From an uncultured bacterium (GTDB lineage: Bacteria; Actinomycetota; Coriobacteriia; Coriobacteriales; Coriobacteriaceae), in contig CAJMNK010000078.1 of NCBI GenBank assembly GCA_905214905.1, positions 1 to 7,866 of the forward strand: 7,866 bases of DNA, given 5' to 3'. A model generated the notes under the pieces. The model was not told the origin of the DNA. It searched no databases and saw only the letters and a list, made by a program, of their open reading frames with translations. The stretch's first letter is position 1. Each line of letters opens with the position of its first letter. Below are positions 6,949 to 7,866 of this stretch, piece by piece. Made by a program: the position numbers and the translations under genes.

Positions 6949-7361
6949 CGACGGTTCACCTTCATGACCACGTCGCCAATCTGGACTTCGTCGCCCTCAC
7001 GCAGCGTCGCGGGCTCCACGAGCTGGCGGCCGTTGACGAGCGTGCCGTTAAGCGAGTTGAGGTCCTCGATGATGAGCGCCGGGCCCTGCAGCGAAAAGCG
7101 CGCATGCGAGGCCGAGACGAACGGTTCGTTGATGCAGATGTCCGAAGATGGCGAGCGACCGACGATGACGGGGCCGAGCATGTCTACGTGGATGCCACGG
7201 ATGCCGCGCGGGCCCTTGTCCACATCGATCGTCCAGATAGCCGAGTCGCGGCGCTGTCCGCGCACAAGTCCCACGCCGGTCTTCATGACGGCGAACAGGA
7301 AGATATAGAGCAGGGCGACCAGGACGATGCGGCCTGCAAAAAGGACGATATCGATGTTCAT
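6945..7361 (-). CDS. fhaB: Membrane-anchored FHA-domain protein (FhaB/FipA-like)
   Basis: Small protein of 138 residues: an N-terminal membrane segment (about 5-26), a basic stretch (34-38, RGQRR), and a C-terminal FHA domain (about 60-137) that binds phosphothreonine. The FHA signature is complete: Gly68-Arg69, Ser83-x-x-His86 and Asn105-Gly106 in DLNSLNGT. In mycobacteria the equivalent protein links PknA/PknB phosphorylation to the division and wall machinery; the same job here is inferred from architecture and position. It starts at the ATG 7361-7359, 6 nt after the previous gene, with AGGGGA (7376-7371) 9 nt before it. Its stop TGA (6947-6945) overlaps the phosphatase ATG by four bases, so the two are probably translated together. 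Size and layout match FhaB well. Confidence 0.92.
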   Translation of the reverse strand: MNIDIVLFAGRIVLVALLYIFLFAVMKTGVGLVRGQRRDSAIWTIDVDKGPRGIRGIHVDMLGPVIVGRSPSSDICINEPFVSASHARFSLQGPALIIEDLNSLNGTLVNGRQLVEPATLREGDEVQIGDVVMKVNRR

Positions 7362-7367
7362 AAGCGA

Positions 7368-7866
7368 CTATCCCCTAAATTCAAAGGTGCTCAGGCCAAA
7401 CGTCAGCAGATCGCCGTTGCGCAGCGGGCAGCGCGTAATGCGGCGGTTGTTGACGAGCGTGCCGTTGGTGGAATTGAGGTCCTCGATCGACCAATCCGAG
7501 CCCGTAAAGGTGAGCTGGGCGTGGCGGCGCGACACGTTGGGGTCGCGCAGGGCAATATCGGAAACCGAGCGCTCGCGACCGATAGTCACCTGTGCGGAGG
7601 TGATGCTATGGCTCTCGCCGCTCACGACGTCGACGAGCTGGGCGAGCGGGCGCTGCGGGGCGCGAGTGCTCGCCATGTTGGAGGCGATGCCGGCTGCGGC
7701 GCCTAGGCCCACGGCGGCACCGGTCGCGGCGGCTCCGCCCATGCCGGCAAGCGCGTCGCGCGAGACGGTCTGCGGCACCGGGATGGGTGCTGCGGCGGGG
7801 TCGGGGACGCTAGGCGCGAAGGGGTCTGCCACGGCAAGCGGGTCGGGAGCGGCGGCGCGAGGCGTC
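7368..7866 (-). CDS. fhaA: FHA-domain protein, C-terminal part (FhaA-like), 5' end outside the window
   Basis: The reading frame is open to the window edge, giving 165 visible residues. The GTG at 7832-7830 is in frame, but I treat it as an internal Val because no stop lies upstream and the Pro/Ala-rich composition continues across it. Visible order: Pro/Ala-rich linker (1-31), a Gly/Ala-rich stretch (about 38-62), then an FHA domain (about 85-165) with Gly96-Arg97, Ser112-x-x-His115 and Asn134-Gly135 in DLNSTNGT, all the residues for phosphothreonine binding. In actinobacteria FhaA carries an N-terminal DUF3662 domain before such a linker and opens this operon; that part would lie to the right of the window and cannot be confirmed. 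It probably acts as a phosphothreonine reader for the kinase. FHA assignment is certain; FhaA identity is inferred from context. Confidence 0.88.
   Translation of the reverse strand, partial: TPRAAAPDPLAVADPFAPSVPDPAAAPIPVPQTVSRDALAGMGGAAATGAAVGLGAAAGIASNMASTRAPQRPLAQLVDVVSGESHSITSAQVTIGRERSVSDIALRDPNVSRRHAQLTFTGSDWSIEDLNSTNGTLVNNRRITRCPLRNGDLLTFGLSTFEFRG

Noticed and set aside
5800..7706. Long plus-strand frames opposite the phosphatase and FHA genes (5800-6474, 6538-7308, 6921-7706)
   Set aside because: All oppose genes with intact family motifs, overlap each other and show no domain.
7830..7832. GTG as the start of the FhaA-like protein
   Set aside because: The frame stays open to the window edge with the same Pro/Ala-rich composition, so the GTG is probably an internal Val.

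Overview
The window carries one minus-strand operon for phosphorylation-controlled cell-wall synthesis, plus the 3' end of a plus-strand tRNA gene at the left edge. The DNA is GC-rich with strongly GC-biased third codon positions. Gene content and order match the actinobacterial fhaA-fhaB-pstP-rodA-pbpA-pknA-pknB locus. The SEDS and PBP genes are fused into one protein, and only one kinase follows in the window. I think this is a Coriobacteriia member, possibly Collinsella-like. That placement rests on memory of gene layout, not on a search.

Layout in transcription order (right to left): 7866-7368, C-terminal part of an FhaA-like FHA protein, cut by the window edge; 7361-6945, a membrane-anchored FhaB-like FHA protein; 6948-5149, a PstP-like PP2C phosphatase with a long acidic N-terminal extension; 5132-2262, a RodA/FtsW-PbpA fusion; a 132-nt gap holding a possible stem-loop and mini-ORF; 2129-174, a PknB-like Ser/Thr kinase with four PASTA domains; then an intrinsic terminator (121-82). 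On the plus strand, a tRNA 3' end (1-22) with its own terminator (34-63) converges on the operon. The first four genes are tightly packed (6 nt gap, 4 nt overlap, 16 nt gap), which suggests translational coupling.

How the parts fit: the kinase senses muropeptides or lipid II through its PASTA domains and phosphorylates threonines. The FHA proteins bind phosphothreonine, the phosphatase resets the system, and the SEDS-PBP protein polymerises and cross-links peptidoglycan. This is known from homologous loci; nothing here was tested.

The locus type is known. The unusual features are the single-chain glycosyltransferase/transpeptidase, the roughly 215-residue extension on the phosphatase, an Asp in place of the second activation-loop Thr of the kinase, and the absence of pknA from its usual slot. 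I saw no mobile elements, CRISPR arrays or phage genes. The only stretches without genes are the 132-nt gap and the first 173 bases, both described.
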